Assembly (NCBI GenBank): GCA_018663815.1
Contig: JABJPQ010000329.1
Coordinates: 1 to 8,179 of the forward strand
DNA from: Halobacteriovoraceae bacterium
GTDB lineage: Bacteria > Bdellovibrionota > Bacteriovoracia > Bacteriovoracales > Bacteriovoracaceae
Length of the DNA stretch: 8,179 nucleotides
Direction: 5' to 3'
The notes under the pieces are model-generated. The model worked only from the letters and a program-made list of their open reading frames with translations, ran no database searches and was not told where the DNA came from. This document shows, piece after piece, positions 1-8,013 of the stretch; positions within the stretch are counted from its first letter, which is position 1, and each line of letters starts with the position of its first letter. A program made the translations under genes and the position numbers.

Positions 1-1674
1 GTTAACTATACGAGTGAAAAATTTTTTGGTGAAATTAGTTTAATAAATAGTTCAATTTACCCCATTAAGAAACGGGTGTTTTTTGACTCACCGATGTCGG
101 GTATAATAACTTTCCTATATAAAGATAAAACCTATGTCACAGGTAGTGATATGCCTGTGCGTAAGAGGAATTTAAAAACATCCTTGGCCGCTGTTGATAT
201 TGAGCTTGGTGCGAACGAGGAATCATCTCTTTATTTATCTCGGGTGGGGTACCATGCTTGGAATACTAAGATTTATATGGGAACAGTTAAGGAATTTGAA
301 AAGTTTGAATTAAAAAAGTATAATGTTTTTCCTTATTATATTGGAGCTGTTTATGCGCTTATCTTCTATAATTTATTTTTAGTTTTATTTCTAAAGAGTA
401 ATAAATATCTAATCTATAGTGTATTTGCGTTTTCTTTTTTAATGGTCATATTAAATGTTCATGGCGTTCTAGATCGGTTTGATTTTTTTGAAACCTTCAC
501 ACCTTCAGCTCACTTAATTATCAATACGATTTTTGCGACATTGATGGTTCTTATTTTTGGTTACGCATTCTTAGATGGCCATAAATATCTTAAAGATATG
601 AGAAAGATAAGAAATTTGCTATTATTACTTACTATTCTTCCGCTTCCAATTGTTTTGAGTCCAATGGATAGAACTTATTTTCACCTCTTTGGGTATTATG
701 TCGATTTTAATATTTTATTATCGGCATTATTTTTATTCTATTTATGCTTTCTTGGAATTAAGCGTGGTGCTCCACTTGCAAAAATTTACCTTCTCTCTTG
801 GTTTTGTGTTTTTGGAGGAGTTTTCTTATACTTTGGAGGTCTCCACACTTTTTTGCCTGAAAATATGATGACTAATAATGGATTACTGTTTGGTAGCATC
901 GCTGAAATGATTGTTTTGGCGACAGGGCTAGCATATCAAGTGGCCATAATTGATAAAGATAGGAAGGAAGCAGAAATACGTGCCCTAGGCAAAGAAAGAT
1001 ATCAAAACCTAGTTCGAGTGATTTCCCATGATATTTCTAACTCAATGCAGATTATCATCATGGCCATCTCTCGCTTAAAGAGTCTTTGTTTAGATGAAAA
1101 ACCGACTTATATAATAGAAAAAATTGAAAAATCTACGGCTACGGTAATCGATGTTTTGAAGAGTATTAAAATGCAAGAAAAATTTTTACAAGATAAGTCT
1201 TCTATTAAGCTAGAGAGGGTTAAGCTTAAAGAAACTTTACTAAAGTGCTTGTCTTCCAATGAAGACATCATTCTTGATAAAGGCTTGCAACTGACTTCAA
1301 ATTTTCCTGACTCTGAAGTGTATGTTTATGCTGAGAAAACGAGTTTACAAAATAATGTGTTAGGAAATATTTTTTCTAATATTATAAAATTTGCACCTGA
1401 GAATTCTACTGTTTATATGAACTTGAGCTATTCGGCCGATAAAGTTATTTTGAAAATAAGTGATACTGGGCATGGATTTTCAAAAGAAGCCTTAAAATTA
1501 TTCGATTCAAAACTTGATATGACGTACTCAACTTATGGTACTAAAGGTGAGGTTGGAACCGGCTTTGGAATATCAATTATTAAAAATTATATGGATATGT
1601 ATCAAGGTTCAGTGACTGCATTTAATGAAAATGGGGCCGTATATGAACTTTCTTTTTTACTTGGGAGGGAGTAA
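1..1674 (+). CDS. Sensor histidine kinase with 7TMR-DISM sensor module, 5'-truncated by the window edge
   Basis: An inner-membrane signal receptor that should autophosphorylate on histidine and pass phosphate to a response regulator, none of which is visible here. The frame is open from base 1, and codons before the GTG at 76 read smoothly into the domain, so the true start is upstream; 557 codons are visible. Codons 1 to about 105 resemble the 7TMR-DISMED2 jelly-roll (a TGSDMP...R segment and a SLYLSR strand). About seven hydrophobic helices follow between nt 330 and 950, as in the 7TMR-DISM family. The kinase core has an H-box ISHDISNSMQ (His codon at 1027), an N-box NIFSNIIKF (Asn codon at 1378), a G1 box DTGHGF (Asp codon at 1462) and a G2 box GTGFG near 1555, so it looks catalytically intact. 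The usual H-box proline is serine. No receiver domain is fused. The ligand cannot be predicted. The 3' end overlaps the convergent phosphoesterase gene. Confidence 0.9.
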   Translation, partial: VNYTSEKFFGEISLINSSIYPIKKRVFFDSPMSGIITFLYKDKTYVTGSDMPVRKRNLKTSLAAVDIELGANEESSLYLSRVGYHAWNTKIYMGTVKEFEKFELKKYNVFPYYIGAVYALIFYNLFLVLFLKSNKYLIYSVFAFSFLMVILNVHGVLDRFDFFETFTPSAHLIINTIFATLMVLIFGYAFLDGHKYLKDMRKIRNLLLLLTILPLPIVLSPMDRTYFHLFGYYVDFNILLSALFLFYLCFLGIKRGAPLAKIYLLSWFCVFGGVFLYFGGLHTFLPENMMTNNGLLFGSIAEMIVLATGLAYQVAIIDKDRKEAEIRALGKERYQNLVRVISHDISNSMQIIIMAISRLKSLCLDEKPTYIIEKIEKSTATVIDVLKSIKMQEKFLQDKSSIKLERVKLKETLLKCLSSNEDIILDKGLQLTSNFPDSEVYVYAEKTSLQNNVLGNIFSNIIKFAPENSTVYMNLSYSADKVILKISDTGHGFSKEALKLFDSKLDMTYSTYGTKGEVGTGFGISIIKNYMDMYQGSVTAFNENGAVYELSFLLGRE

Positions 1675-2655
1675 TCTCTCTTCGATGTTCTTTATAACTT
1701 GGTCAATAATCTCAGTAAGATTATTTCCTACTGTTTTATCAATCAGACTAGCTGCTGAGTGAGAGTGGCCACCACCTCCAATTGAGACTGCAATATTTCC
1801 AACATCATATTCACCGCTTGAGCGAAGACTTACTTTTACTTTATCACCGTCATCTCTAAACATACATGCAACCTTTACATTATCAAGGATAAGTAAATTA
1901 TTAATAAAGCCATGTGTATCTTCAATATCAGTATTAAATTCTTTTAATTCATCTTCCTTTAGAACGATCCATGCAATTTCTTCATTTTTACTACAGTTTG
2001 CACTTGAAAGAACTTTTCCTAGTAAATGCATGTGTTGAATTTTTTTAGTTCCATAAATCCCATTATAAGCACTAGGTGGTTTTATTCCTGTGGCCATTAA
2101 CTTTGCTATAAGCTCATGGGTTTTTGCTGTAACTGTTGGATACCTAAAACTACTTGTATCAATTAAGATTGCAGTATAAAGAGGTAATGCCGTCTGTTCA
2201 TCAAATTCAAGACCGCTATTAAGAATAAGTTCACCGACAACTTCTCCGGTGGCAGCAGCTTTCGTATTAATACAATGATCAAGCATTCTTGCTTCATTAC
2301 ATGGGTGATGATCAATGTAGAGAATAGGACATTGAAGCTCTTGGTGAAGGGCCCGAAAATGTTTACCTGTTCGGTCAATAATATTTGTATCGACAATAAT
2401 GATTAGGTCTGGCTCAAAGAAAAAGTCCTGCTTAAATCGCTCAACTCCTATGACAACACTTTGAGTATCTAAATATTTATACCTCTCAAGCAGCTCTACG
2501 TTATTTACACAGAGAGTTTTTTTTCCTAATTTCCTGAGTGCGAGACAAAGACTTATTTCAGAACCGATTCCATCAGCATCAGGGTATGAGTGAGTACTAA
2601 TAACTATACTTTGCGCATTTGTGATGGCTTTTTGAAATTTTGTTATAATATTCAT
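1657..2655 (-). CDS. DHH/DHHA1 phosphoesterase, NrnA-like (oligoribonuclease / pAp phosphatase)
   Basis: A predicted cytoplasmic, metal-dependent phosphoesterase. NrnA relatives degrade 2- to 5-nt RNAs and/or dephosphorylate 3'-phosphoadenosine 5'-phosphate. The 332 residues are close to the family's usual length of about 310-340. The DHH domain shows motif I THSYPDADGIGSE (His22, Asp26, Asp28), VDTN (Asp89), IDHHP (Asp115-His116-His117) and IDTSSFRYPT (Asp166), the expected two-metal ligands. The C-terminal DHHA1 domain carries GGGGH at 293-297, which binds substrate. The text after it (SHSAAS) departs slightly from the common GGGGHxxAAG pattern. The ATG at 2653-2655 is the natural start, as motif I begins at residue 20, but no clear Shine-Dalgarno precedes it. 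It is transcribed alone, divergently from the ABC operon. Family assignment is firm; the choice between nanoRNase and pAp phosphatase activity is not settled by sequence. Confidence 0.93.
   Translation of the reverse strand: MNIITKFQKAITNAQSIVISTHSYPDADGIGSEISLCLALRKLGKKTLCVNNVELLERYKYLDTQSVVIGVERFKQDFFFEPDLIIIVDTNIIDRTGKHFRALHQELQCPILYIDHHPCNEARMLDHCINTKAAATGEVVGELILNSGLEFDEQTALPLYTAILIDTSSFRYPTVTAKTHELIAKLMATGIKPPSAYNGIYGTKKIQHMHLLGKVLSSANCSKNEEIAWIVLKEDELKEFNTDIEDTHGFINNLLILDNVKVACMFRDDGDKVKVSLRSSGEYDVGNIAVSIGGGGHSHSAASLIDKTVGNNLTEIIDQVIKNIEERLLPPK
1664..1683 (+). terminator. Possible weak terminator hairpin at the kinase stop codon
   Basis: An 8-bp stem (GGAGGGAG with CTCTCTTC, including two G-U pairs) encloses a UAAU loop containing the kinase stop codon. 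The G-U pairs become A-C mismatches on the other strand, so the fold favours plus-strand RNA. The following sequence is only modestly U-rich, so this is a weak call. It lies inside the 3' coding end of the minus-strand gene. Confidence 0.3.
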
Positions 2656-2692
2656 AAGTTAAATATCGGCAATTTAACAGCAAAACTCAATG

Positions 2693-2698
2693 ATTATA
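2693..2698 (-). promoter_or_regulatory. Candidate -10 box for the DHH phosphoesterase gene
   Basis: The minus strand reads TATAAT, a perfect sigma70-type -10, about 38 nt upstream of the phosphoesterase ATG. At the expected -35 spacing only AT-rich, poorly matching sequence is found (TAAAAC at 17 bp). Location and the perfect hexamer support it, but AT-rich DNA produces such matches by chance. Confidence 0.35.
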
Positions 2699-2719
2699 AA
2701 ATAAAGATTAGTGGCGTTT

Positions 2720-2725
2720 TATACT
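2720..2725 (+). promoter_or_regulatory. Candidate -10 box for the ABC operon
   Basis: TATACT matches five of six bases of the -10 consensus and lies 60 nt upstream of the ATPase ATG. No good -35 hexamer is present 16-18 bp upstream. A weaker alternative pairs TTGTGT at 2735-2740 with GATACA at 2759-2764, which would place the inverted repeat over the -10. Either would serve the operon starting at 2785. Confidence 0.25.
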
Positions 2726-2757
2726 CGGTTATTCTTGTGTATTAGTTCGTTTTCATC

Positions 2758-2777
2758 TGATACAAAGACTTGTATCA
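2758..2777. promoter_or_regulatory. Perfect inverted repeat, candidate operator or 5' hairpin of the ABC operon
   Basis: TGATACAA and TTGTATCA form perfect 8-bp arms around AGAC, ending 7 nt before the ATG of the ATPase gene. The dyad form is typical of binding sites for dimeric repressors, and its position would let a bound protein block transcription or early elongation. In RNA it could instead fold into a hairpin close to the start codon. It covers an in-frame TTG at 2770, which argues for initiation at the ATG at 2785. The repeat is seen directly; the role is inferred. Confidence 0.5.
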
Positions 2778-2784
2778 TTTAGAC

Positions 2785-3726
2785 ATGAGTAAGGCGATAG
2801 AAGTTGATTGCGTAAGTATGACATATTCACGGGAATTAGTTTTAAAAAACATTTCATTTTGTGTTAATAAGGGGACTATTCATGGCTTCCTAGGACCAAA
2901 TGGCGCTGGTAAAACCACAACAATGAAACTTTTAACCAAGGTTTTACATCATCAAACGGGTAAGATAAAAATTCTTAATCAAGATCTTTCCCGACCGGAT
3001 CAGTTTTTTTATAAGAAAATAGGCTTTTTACTAGAAGACCCTCCTTTATATCCTGATCTTACGGTCACTGAGTATCTTCATTTTATGGCTAAAATTAAAC
3101 GTATTGAGAAAGGTAAAATTCAAAAACATATTAGCTATTGCTTGGATGTTCTTGACCTGATTAATGTCAAAGATCGATTAATTGAGAATTTATCAAAAGG
3201 CTATAAACAAAGAGTTGGTATTGCTCAAGCTATTATTCATATGCCCGAAATTGTTATTTTAGACGAGCCCACTAATGGTCTTGATCCTCAATCTGTAATT
3301 GAAATCAGAAATTTAATTCTAAATCTCAAAAAAGAGCACACTGTTTTGCTGTCCAGTCATATGCTGCATGAGATGAGCTTAGTCTGTGATGATATCACAA
3401 TTATTTCCGAGGGAAGAGTGCTAGAGTCCGGTAGTCTCGAATCGTTACAAGAAAAAATAAATAACACCCAAGAAGTTATTGTCGAACTTGCTGATCACAA
3501 TCCACAGTTTGAGCAATATCTGTCAAAGCACCAGACGATAAGACATTATGAATCTATGCAGCAGGATGAAATATTTAGGTATATTATTACACCTAATGAA
3601 CGAGTTGAGTTAAGACCACAAATGGCTAAAATGGCCATTGAGCTTGGGGCAAGTCTTTTAAGGATCGATAGAAAAGAATATAGCTTAGAGGATCTTTTTG
3701 TTAGCGTAACGGGGCAACATGATTAG
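2785..3726 (+). CDS. ABC transporter ATP-binding protein, GldA-like
   Basis: The cytoplasmic ATPase of an ABC-2-type transporter; it should bind and hydrolyse ATP to drive the permease encoded next. From the ATG at 2785 it has 313 residues: an A-loop Tyr14, Walker A GPNGAGKTT (37-45), signature LSKGYKQR (136-143), Walker B IVILDE (156-161, catalytic Glu161), D-loop NGLD (164-167) and H-loop His192. The Q-loop region reads FLLEDPPLY with Glu84 at the usual Gln position, a form also seen in GldA-type ATPases. About 90 residues follow the nucleotide-binding domain, as in GldA/NatA-like proteins. An in-frame TTG at 2770 would add five residues but lies inside the inverted repeat, so the ATG is preferred, although neither has a strong Shine-Dalgarno. 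This is the first gene of the operon; its end overlaps the permease gene by 8 bp. The gliding label is a homology name only. Confidence 0.93.
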   Translation: MSKAIEVDCVSMTYSRELVLKNISFCVNKGTIHGFLGPNGAGKTTTMKLLTKVLHHQTGKIKILNQDLSRPDQFFYKKIGFLLEDPPLYPDLTVTEYLHFMAKIKRIEKGKIQKHISYCLDVLDLINVKDRLIENLSKGYKQRVGIAQAIIHMPEIVILDEPTNGLDPQSVIEIRNLILNLKKEHTVLLSSHMLHEMSLVCDDITIISEGRVLESGSLESLQEKINNTQEVIVELADHNPQFEQYLSKHQTIRHYESMQQDEIFRYIITPNERVELRPQMAKMAIELGASLLRIDRKEYSLEDLFVSVTGQHD

Positions 3727-4477
3727 AGCAATTTTATTTAAAGAACTACGAGTCTTTTTCAGAAGCCCACTTGCTTATATTATTGCAGGTTTATTTTCAC
3801 TAATTGTTGGGTGGATTTTTTTTAATCAACTCTCTTACTTTGTAGAAAACATTCAAAAGATACCTGTTGCGATGAGAAATCAATATGATTTTTCTAATGA
3901 AGTTGTCATTAAATTTTTTGGTAATATCAATTTTTTACTCTTATTTATAACCCCTCTCGTTACTATGAAAATATTTTCAGAAGAGTTTAAAGAAGGGACG
4001 ATTGACATCTATTATACTTCTGCCGTTTCTGACTATGAGTTGATTCTCGGAAAATTTTTAAGTGTTATTGTGCAAGGGCTTTTTTTACTGGCCACAACTT
4101 TCATCTTTCCCTTCTTTTTAAGTAATATTCAATTGTCTGATGTCAGTTTCATTTTTACTGGTTATATTGGTCTTGTCCTAAATTTTACATGCTATGCAGC
4201 TCTAGGGTGCCTAGCTTCATCTTTGACAAGACACCAGATACTATCCGCATTAATGGCATTTATTTTAATTTTATTTATTTGGATGATGACTATGTTTGCA
4301 CAAATGACGAGTAATTATCTCTTCTCTGAGATATTGAGTTTCATTTCAATAAATAAGCATTTTGAAAATTTTGTTAAAGCAAATATTTTTATCTCTGATA
4401 TTACTTATTATATGAGTTTTATTACTCTTATTTTGTTACTTATAAAAAAGCGACTAGGAATGAGGCAATGGATATAA
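3719..4477 (+). CDS. ABC-2 type permease, GldF-like
   Basis: The inner-membrane transport subunit partnered with the preceding ATPase. Its 252 residues are close to the usual GldF length (about 240). It begins MIRAILFKELRVFFRSPLAY, the amphipathic coupling-helix start common to ABC-2 permeases, and has about six membrane helices near residues 15-37, 68-84, 106-131, 138-163, 172-196 and 226-244. The conserved cytoplasmic segment FSEEFKEGTIDIYYTSAVSD (87-106) matches the ABC-2 pattern of an acidic/basic stretch, a GT[IL] core and a following LGKF. A late HFENFVK is also characteristic of GldF-like proteins. The start codon lies in the last codons of the ATPase gene with GGGG four bases upstream, suggesting translational coupling. 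The subfamily is clear; the substrate is unknown. Confidence 0.92.
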   Translation: MIRAILFKELRVFFRSPLAYIIAGLFSLIVGWIFFNQLSYFVENIQKIPVAMRNQYDFSNEVVIKFFGNINFLLLFITPLVTMKIFSEEFKEGTIDIYYTSAVSDYELILGKFLSVIVQGLFLLATTFIFPFFLSNIQLSDVSFIFTGYIGLVLNFTCYAALGCLASSLTRHQILSALMAFILILFIWMMTMFAQMTSNYLFSEILSFISINKHFENFVKANIFISDITYYMSFITLILLLIKKRLGMRQWI

Positions 4478-5988
4478 GTCTGTTAAAGAAACTCTCTGTC
4501 TTTATCGCTGTCCTGCTTTTTTTTGCATGTATTGCGCTCTACCTTGTTGTACCTGAGTATTCTTCCTTCTCGTTTTCTTTATTCGGAGTTGCAAGCTTTA
4601 TAGTTTTTGTGCACTTATATTTTAATAGAATCGATATTTGGACATTTATACGCTCATCACTTTTTAAAGTTATCTGTTCTCATCTTTTAAATTTATTTTT
4701 ACTTGTGTGCGTTCTTGCAATGATTAATTTTCTAGCAGTAAAAAATGATTACTTTACAGATTTCACTACTAATAAGTTGCATACATTATCCGATCAATCC
4801 TTAAATACATTAAAGCTATTAGAAAAAAATAAGATGAAATTTAAATTATTTGCAACCAGGGTAACATGGAAAAAATACCTAAAGCTATTATCACTGTATA
4901 AAAGTAGCAGTCGAAACGTTGAACTAGAGGCTTTTGATGTTAGTCAAGAGGTTACTCTCACTCAACTGTATAATATTACGGAAAACGGAACTTTAGTTAT
5001 TGAGTATCTTGGAAATACCTACCAAAGTGTTATTAAAGATGAATTATCAGTTACAAATTTATTATTTAAAATTCTTAATCCAAAAAAGAAAACTCTTTAC
5101 TACTCTGTCGGTCATAATGAAATGGGATTAACCGATAAAAATTTAATGGGGGGAGATTTTCTGAGGGATAAAGTTTTAAGTTCAAACTATAATTTAAAAC
5201 CACTTGAATTGCAAAAAGGAATTCCAGCAGATGCTGCGGCTCTATTAGTCTTAAATCCTCAAATTGAATTCTTAGAAAGTGAAATCGAACAAATGGAAAA
5301 ATACCTGACTAAGGGAGGAACTCTTCTCACAACTTTATCCCCTCAGTTTAATGGAATATTGTTTACAAAATATCTCACTTTTTTAAAAAAGTTTGGTGTT
5401 AGCTACCATAATGCTCTCATTCTAGATCGACTTGCAGAACAACAAGGTTCGCAAGCATCTATACCTGTTGTTAACTCTTATGATAAACAACATATCATTA
5501 CAAAAAATTTAGTCGATAGAACTCTATTTCCGGTCAGTGGTGTAATATCTTTATCAAAAAGCAAAATGTATCAATGGAAAACATTACTAAAATCCACACC
5601 CTTTCCTGGGAGTTGGGGAGAAACAAGTTTTGATGAGATTAGAACAGGTAAAGCGCAGTACAATGAGGATGAGGATTTCAAAGGTCCCATGAGTATTGTT
5701 GTTGCGGGAGAGTATCGAAAATCTAGAATTCTTGTTTTTGCTTCTGCTAGTTTTATTTCTAATCAGTTTCAAGGACAATCAAATAACTTTAATTTATTTT
5801 TAAATTCCCTTTCTTGGCTAGTTAGAGAGGAAGCTCTTATGAGCCTCACGAGACCAAATTTAGAAGGAAATCTTATTTACATTTCAGACATTCAATTATC
5901 TTTAATTTTTTATTTTACGGTGTTATTTTTCCCGTTTCTCTTCTTTGGCTATGCTATCTATATGTACCGTAAACGGGGTAGTATGTGA
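4468..5988 (+). CDS. GldG-like ABC transporter auxiliary protein, membrane anchored
   Basis: A 506-residue protein of the GldG / ABC_transp_aux type, which accompanies GldF-like permeases and is thought to form an extracytoplasmic domain of the complex. Three hydrophobic segments lie at about 9-28, 34-52 and 68-91. A large soluble region follows, opening with FTDFTTNKLHTLSDQS, which matches the D-x-T-x-x-K-x-x-TLS-x-x-[ST] motif of the family. GHNE at 215-218 corresponds to the conserved GHGE turn. One C-terminal helix at about 476-497 ends in a short basic tail (RKRGS). The ATG overlaps the permease gene by 10 bp and is preceded by AGGAATGAGG, a good ribosome site. Some family members fuse the permease and this domain; here they are separate. 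Its exact role (substrate capture or tethering) is not known. Confidence 0.88.
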   Translation: MDISLLKKLSVFIAVLLFFACIALYLVVPEYSSFSFSLFGVASFIVFVHLYFNRIDIWTFIRSSLFKVICSHLLNLFLLVCVLAMINFLAVKNDYFTDFTTNKLHTLSDQSLNTLKLLEKNKMKFKLFATRVTWKKYLKLLSLYKSSSRNVELEAFDVSQEVTLTQLYNITENGTLVIEYLGNTYQSVIKDELSVTNLLFKILNPKKKTLYYSVGHNEMGLTDKNLMGGDFLRDKVLSSNYNLKPLELQKGIPADAAALLVLNPQIEFLESEIEQMEKYLTKGGTLLTTLSPQFNGILFTKYLTFLKKFGVSYHNALILDRLAEQQGSQASIPVVNSYDKQHIITKNLVDRTLFPVSGVISLSKSKMYQWKTLLKSTPFPGSWGETSFDEIRTGKAQYNEDEDFKGPMSIVVAGEYRKSRILVFASASFISNQFQGQSNNFNLFLNSLSWLVREEALMSLTRPNLEGNLIYISDIQLSLIFYFTVLFFPFLFFGYAIYMYRKRGSM

Positions 5989-7346
5989 TGCGAGCGAATC
6001 TCATACTAACGACAATCTTAGCCTTTCTTCTCTCAATTGCTTATTACTCAGAAGAAGTTGTAAAAAAAGAGGTTGAGCATAAAAGAATATTAGCCAATAG
6101 GTTGATACCGCAAGAGTTTCCCATTGCAGAGCTTCGAACAAAGAATTTTCATATTGTAAAATTGGATGGGCGTTGGTCTTCTCCAGTTACAGATTGGAGC
6201 TTAGATCAGAGCATAATTACTTCCTTGTTAGATGTTTTTTCAAAAATTTATATAAGTTCTTTAATCGAAACAACAAAAAAGAAAGAATTTATAGGAGAGG
6301 AATCTTCTTCTTTTGAAGTTAAGATTAACGGGAAATGGCAAAAATACATACTTGGACGTGTCTCTAAAGCATCAGGTGCTTTTTATGTTCAAAGAGAAGG
6401 AGAAGAAAAAATATATATCTGCTATGATGATTCATTTCTGGATGAAATCCATAAAAATCAAGTTGACCTAGATTTTAAAAAATACTTACGACTTAAAGGA
6501 TTGCTAGATATTACAATTAATCCCTTGCTTAATCAGGATATACTTGGGGTTTTAGGGATGAAGTCTCTCAAGCGTGTTAGAATTGATAATAAACGAAATC
6601 GATGGTTTGAGCTCGACTTTATTAAGTCTACCACTGAGCCAAAAATCTACCCCGAATTTAAATATTTAAATTTGGCCAAAAGGTTTAAACAACAATTTAA
6701 ATCCATTAAAATAAAAAAAGTTATATCCAATGGCAAGTATGTTTTAACTAATTTGCGTAGCACGATTGAAATAGAAGACCATGAATCAAAAAAATCTATG
6801 TTGAAGCTCTTTATTGGGCTCAATGGTAAGTTTGGTTATTTTTTGAAGTTGGATGGACATGCTGGTCTTTTAGAGCTTGATCTGTCCAAGAAAAATATAT
6901 TTTTTACAAGCGTACAAGATTTTTGGAACCGTAAAATTAATTATAATTTAAAATTTTCAGAGCAAAAAAACATTCACTTTAAGCTTGGGAAATCAGCAAA
7001 GAAATTTTATTCGTTTTATATAGATGATATTGAAAAGTTTGAGATTAAAACAAAAAATAAGCAGGTCAATTTTATTAGTAAGGTACACATGAACTTCTTG
7101 TTTAATGTCGTTTTAAACCTCATTGACTTTAAGCAAGCTAAATATGTTGAGAGATTGACAAAAACGAATAAAGAAACATTTGACTTGCACCTTAAAGTAT
7201 TTCGAAAGTCTCTTGGGATTAAATTGGGCAAGCACCTCATTACGGTTTTTGATTTTGAGAGCAAAATTGCTTACTATTTTGATTATAATACTCAACAAAT
7301 TAAACCTGGTTTTTTTGATAAAATCTTTACAGTAGTGAACAAATAA
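5988..7346 (+). CDS. DUF4340-like membrane-anchored protein of the ABC operon
   Basis: A 452-residue protein with one N-terminal hydrophobic segment (about residues 5-21) that should act as a signal anchor, leaving the rest outside the inner membrane. Residues about 60-150 follow the DUF4340 pattern: a helix ending in a short SLIETTKKKEFIG stretch, then strands EVKINGKWQKYILGR and FYVQREGEEKIYICYDD, like the repeated 'G-x-l-G ... yv ... v-l' units of that family. The C-terminal half is lysine-rich and I do not recognise a second domain. Start choice: the ATG at 5988 shares one base with the preceding TGA stop (TGATG) and has GGGG 9 nt upstream; a GTG one codon earlier is less likely. DUF4340 proteins often follow GldG-like genes outside Bacteroidota, so it is probably part of the same complex. 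Biochemical function is unknown, and the family call is from pattern memory. Confidence 0.75.
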   Translation: MRANLILTTILAFLLSIAYYSEEVVKKEVEHKRILANRLIPQEFPIAELRTKNFHIVKLDGRWSSPVTDWSLDQSIITSLLDVFSKIYISSLIETTKKKEFIGEESSSFEVKINGKWQKYILGRVSKASGAFYVQREGEEKIYICYDDSFLDEIHKNQVDLDFKKYLRLKGLLDITINPLLNQDILGVLGMKSLKRVRIDNKRNRWFELDFIKSTTEPKIYPEFKYLNLAKRFKQQFKSIKIKKVISNGKYVLTNLRSTIEIEDHESKKSMLKLFIGLNGKFGYFLKLDGHAGLLELDLSKKNIFFTSVQDFWNRKINYNLKFSEQKNIHFKLGKSAKKFYSFYIDDIEKFEIKTKNKQVNFISKVHMNFLFNVVLNLIDFKQAKYVERLTKTNKETFDLHLKVFRKSLGIKLGKHLITVFDFESKIAYYFDYNTQQIKPGFFDKIFTVVNK

Positions 7347-7360
7347 ATCATAGTTAATAG

Positions 7361-7996
7361 ATGAAGTTTATTGATTTATTTACGAGTTTTATCCATTATT
7401 TGATTCACCCATTTAAATCCCATGAGAATTTTTTACATCCAGAGATTGAGTCGACTCCGGGGTTCTTAAGGTTAACGGCATATGAATCTTTAATCCTCTC
7501 ATGGGTCTTTGTTATTATTAATGGGATCCTGCGTATTATTTTACTTAATTTTGTTATTCTATTTCTGGTTGATCTCGTTGCAAGCTCCTCAGTTGATTTT
7601 TCAAGTTTTATCGATCTTAAAAAAATGCCAAGTTATAATTTTGTTGTTTTGTCTTCCATACTTGATCTTATTTTTTATCCGTTATTTGGACTGTTTATTA
7701 TTCAATTTTGGGAATTTATCTTTAAAATGTATGGGAATCTTGCCGGAGTTAAAGGAGATTTACATCAAAAATCCCAAGATATTTTGGCCATATATTTTAG
7801 TTCAAGTATTTTAAAAATTATTCCAATTTTAGGCGGAGCAATTCAGTCTATTGCAAAGTTCATTTTAATGTATGCGGGATTAAGAAAACAGCTGCATGTA
7901 AGTCCAGCCTTGAGCGTCTGTATTATTTTGACACCTTATGTGATTTTACTAGGTATTATAAGTTTCTTTACGATGCTTTTTGTTTTACTTACTTAA
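7361..7996 (+). CDS. Multi-pass membrane protein, YIP1-family-like
   Basis: A 211-residue integral membrane protein. An amphipathic N-terminal stretch of about 35 residues (MKFIDLFTSFIHYLIHPFKS) precedes hydrophobic segments near residues 40-72, 92-118, 140-165 and 182-210. The part around 145-195 (ILKIIPILGGAIQSIAKF, then YAGLRKQLHVSPALSV and a hydrophobic end starting ILTPY) matches the bacterial YIP1-type pattern of 'P-x-x-G-G ... GL-x-x-x-h-x-x-S-x-x-x-A ... P'. It follows the DUF4340-like gene after 14 bp with no terminator, so it is probably the last gene of the operon, although its Shine-Dalgarno is weak (only TTAATAG before the ATG). Bacterial YIP1-like proteins have no settled function. 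A structural or assembly role alongside the transporter is inference. Confidence 0.7.
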   Translation: MKFIDLFTSFIHYLIHPFKSHENFLHPEIESTPGFLRLTAYESLILSWVFVIINGILRIILLNFVILFLVDLVASSSVDFSSFIDLKKMPSYNFVVLSSILDLIFYPLFGLFIIQFWEFIFKMYGNLAGVKGDLHQKSQDILAIYFSSSILKIIPILGGAIQSIAKFILMYAGLRKQLHVSPALSVCIILTPYVILLGIISFFTMLFVLLT

Positions 7997-8013
7997 AAAG
8001 AAAAAAAATATGT

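Noticed and set aside
76..78. GTG at 76 as the true start of the histidine kinase
   Set aside because: The frame is open to base 1, the sequence before GTG fits the sensor domain, and starting here would cut into the jelly-roll and lose any signal peptide.
2770..2784. TTG at 2770 as the start of the ATPase gene
   Set aside because: It falls within an arm of the perfect inverted repeat, has no ribosome site, and would add only five non-conserved residues before the ATG at 2785.
3022..3060. Glu84 replacing the Q-loop glutamine in the ATPase as a sign of inactivity
   Set aside because: The LLEDPPLY form resembles the LPE...PLY form common in GldA-type ATPases, and all other catalytic motifs are intact.
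7016..7298. Minus-strand open frames inside the DUF4340-like gene
   Set aside because: They overlap a well-supported plus-strand gene, lack ribosome sites, and show no recognisable domain, so they are shadow frames.
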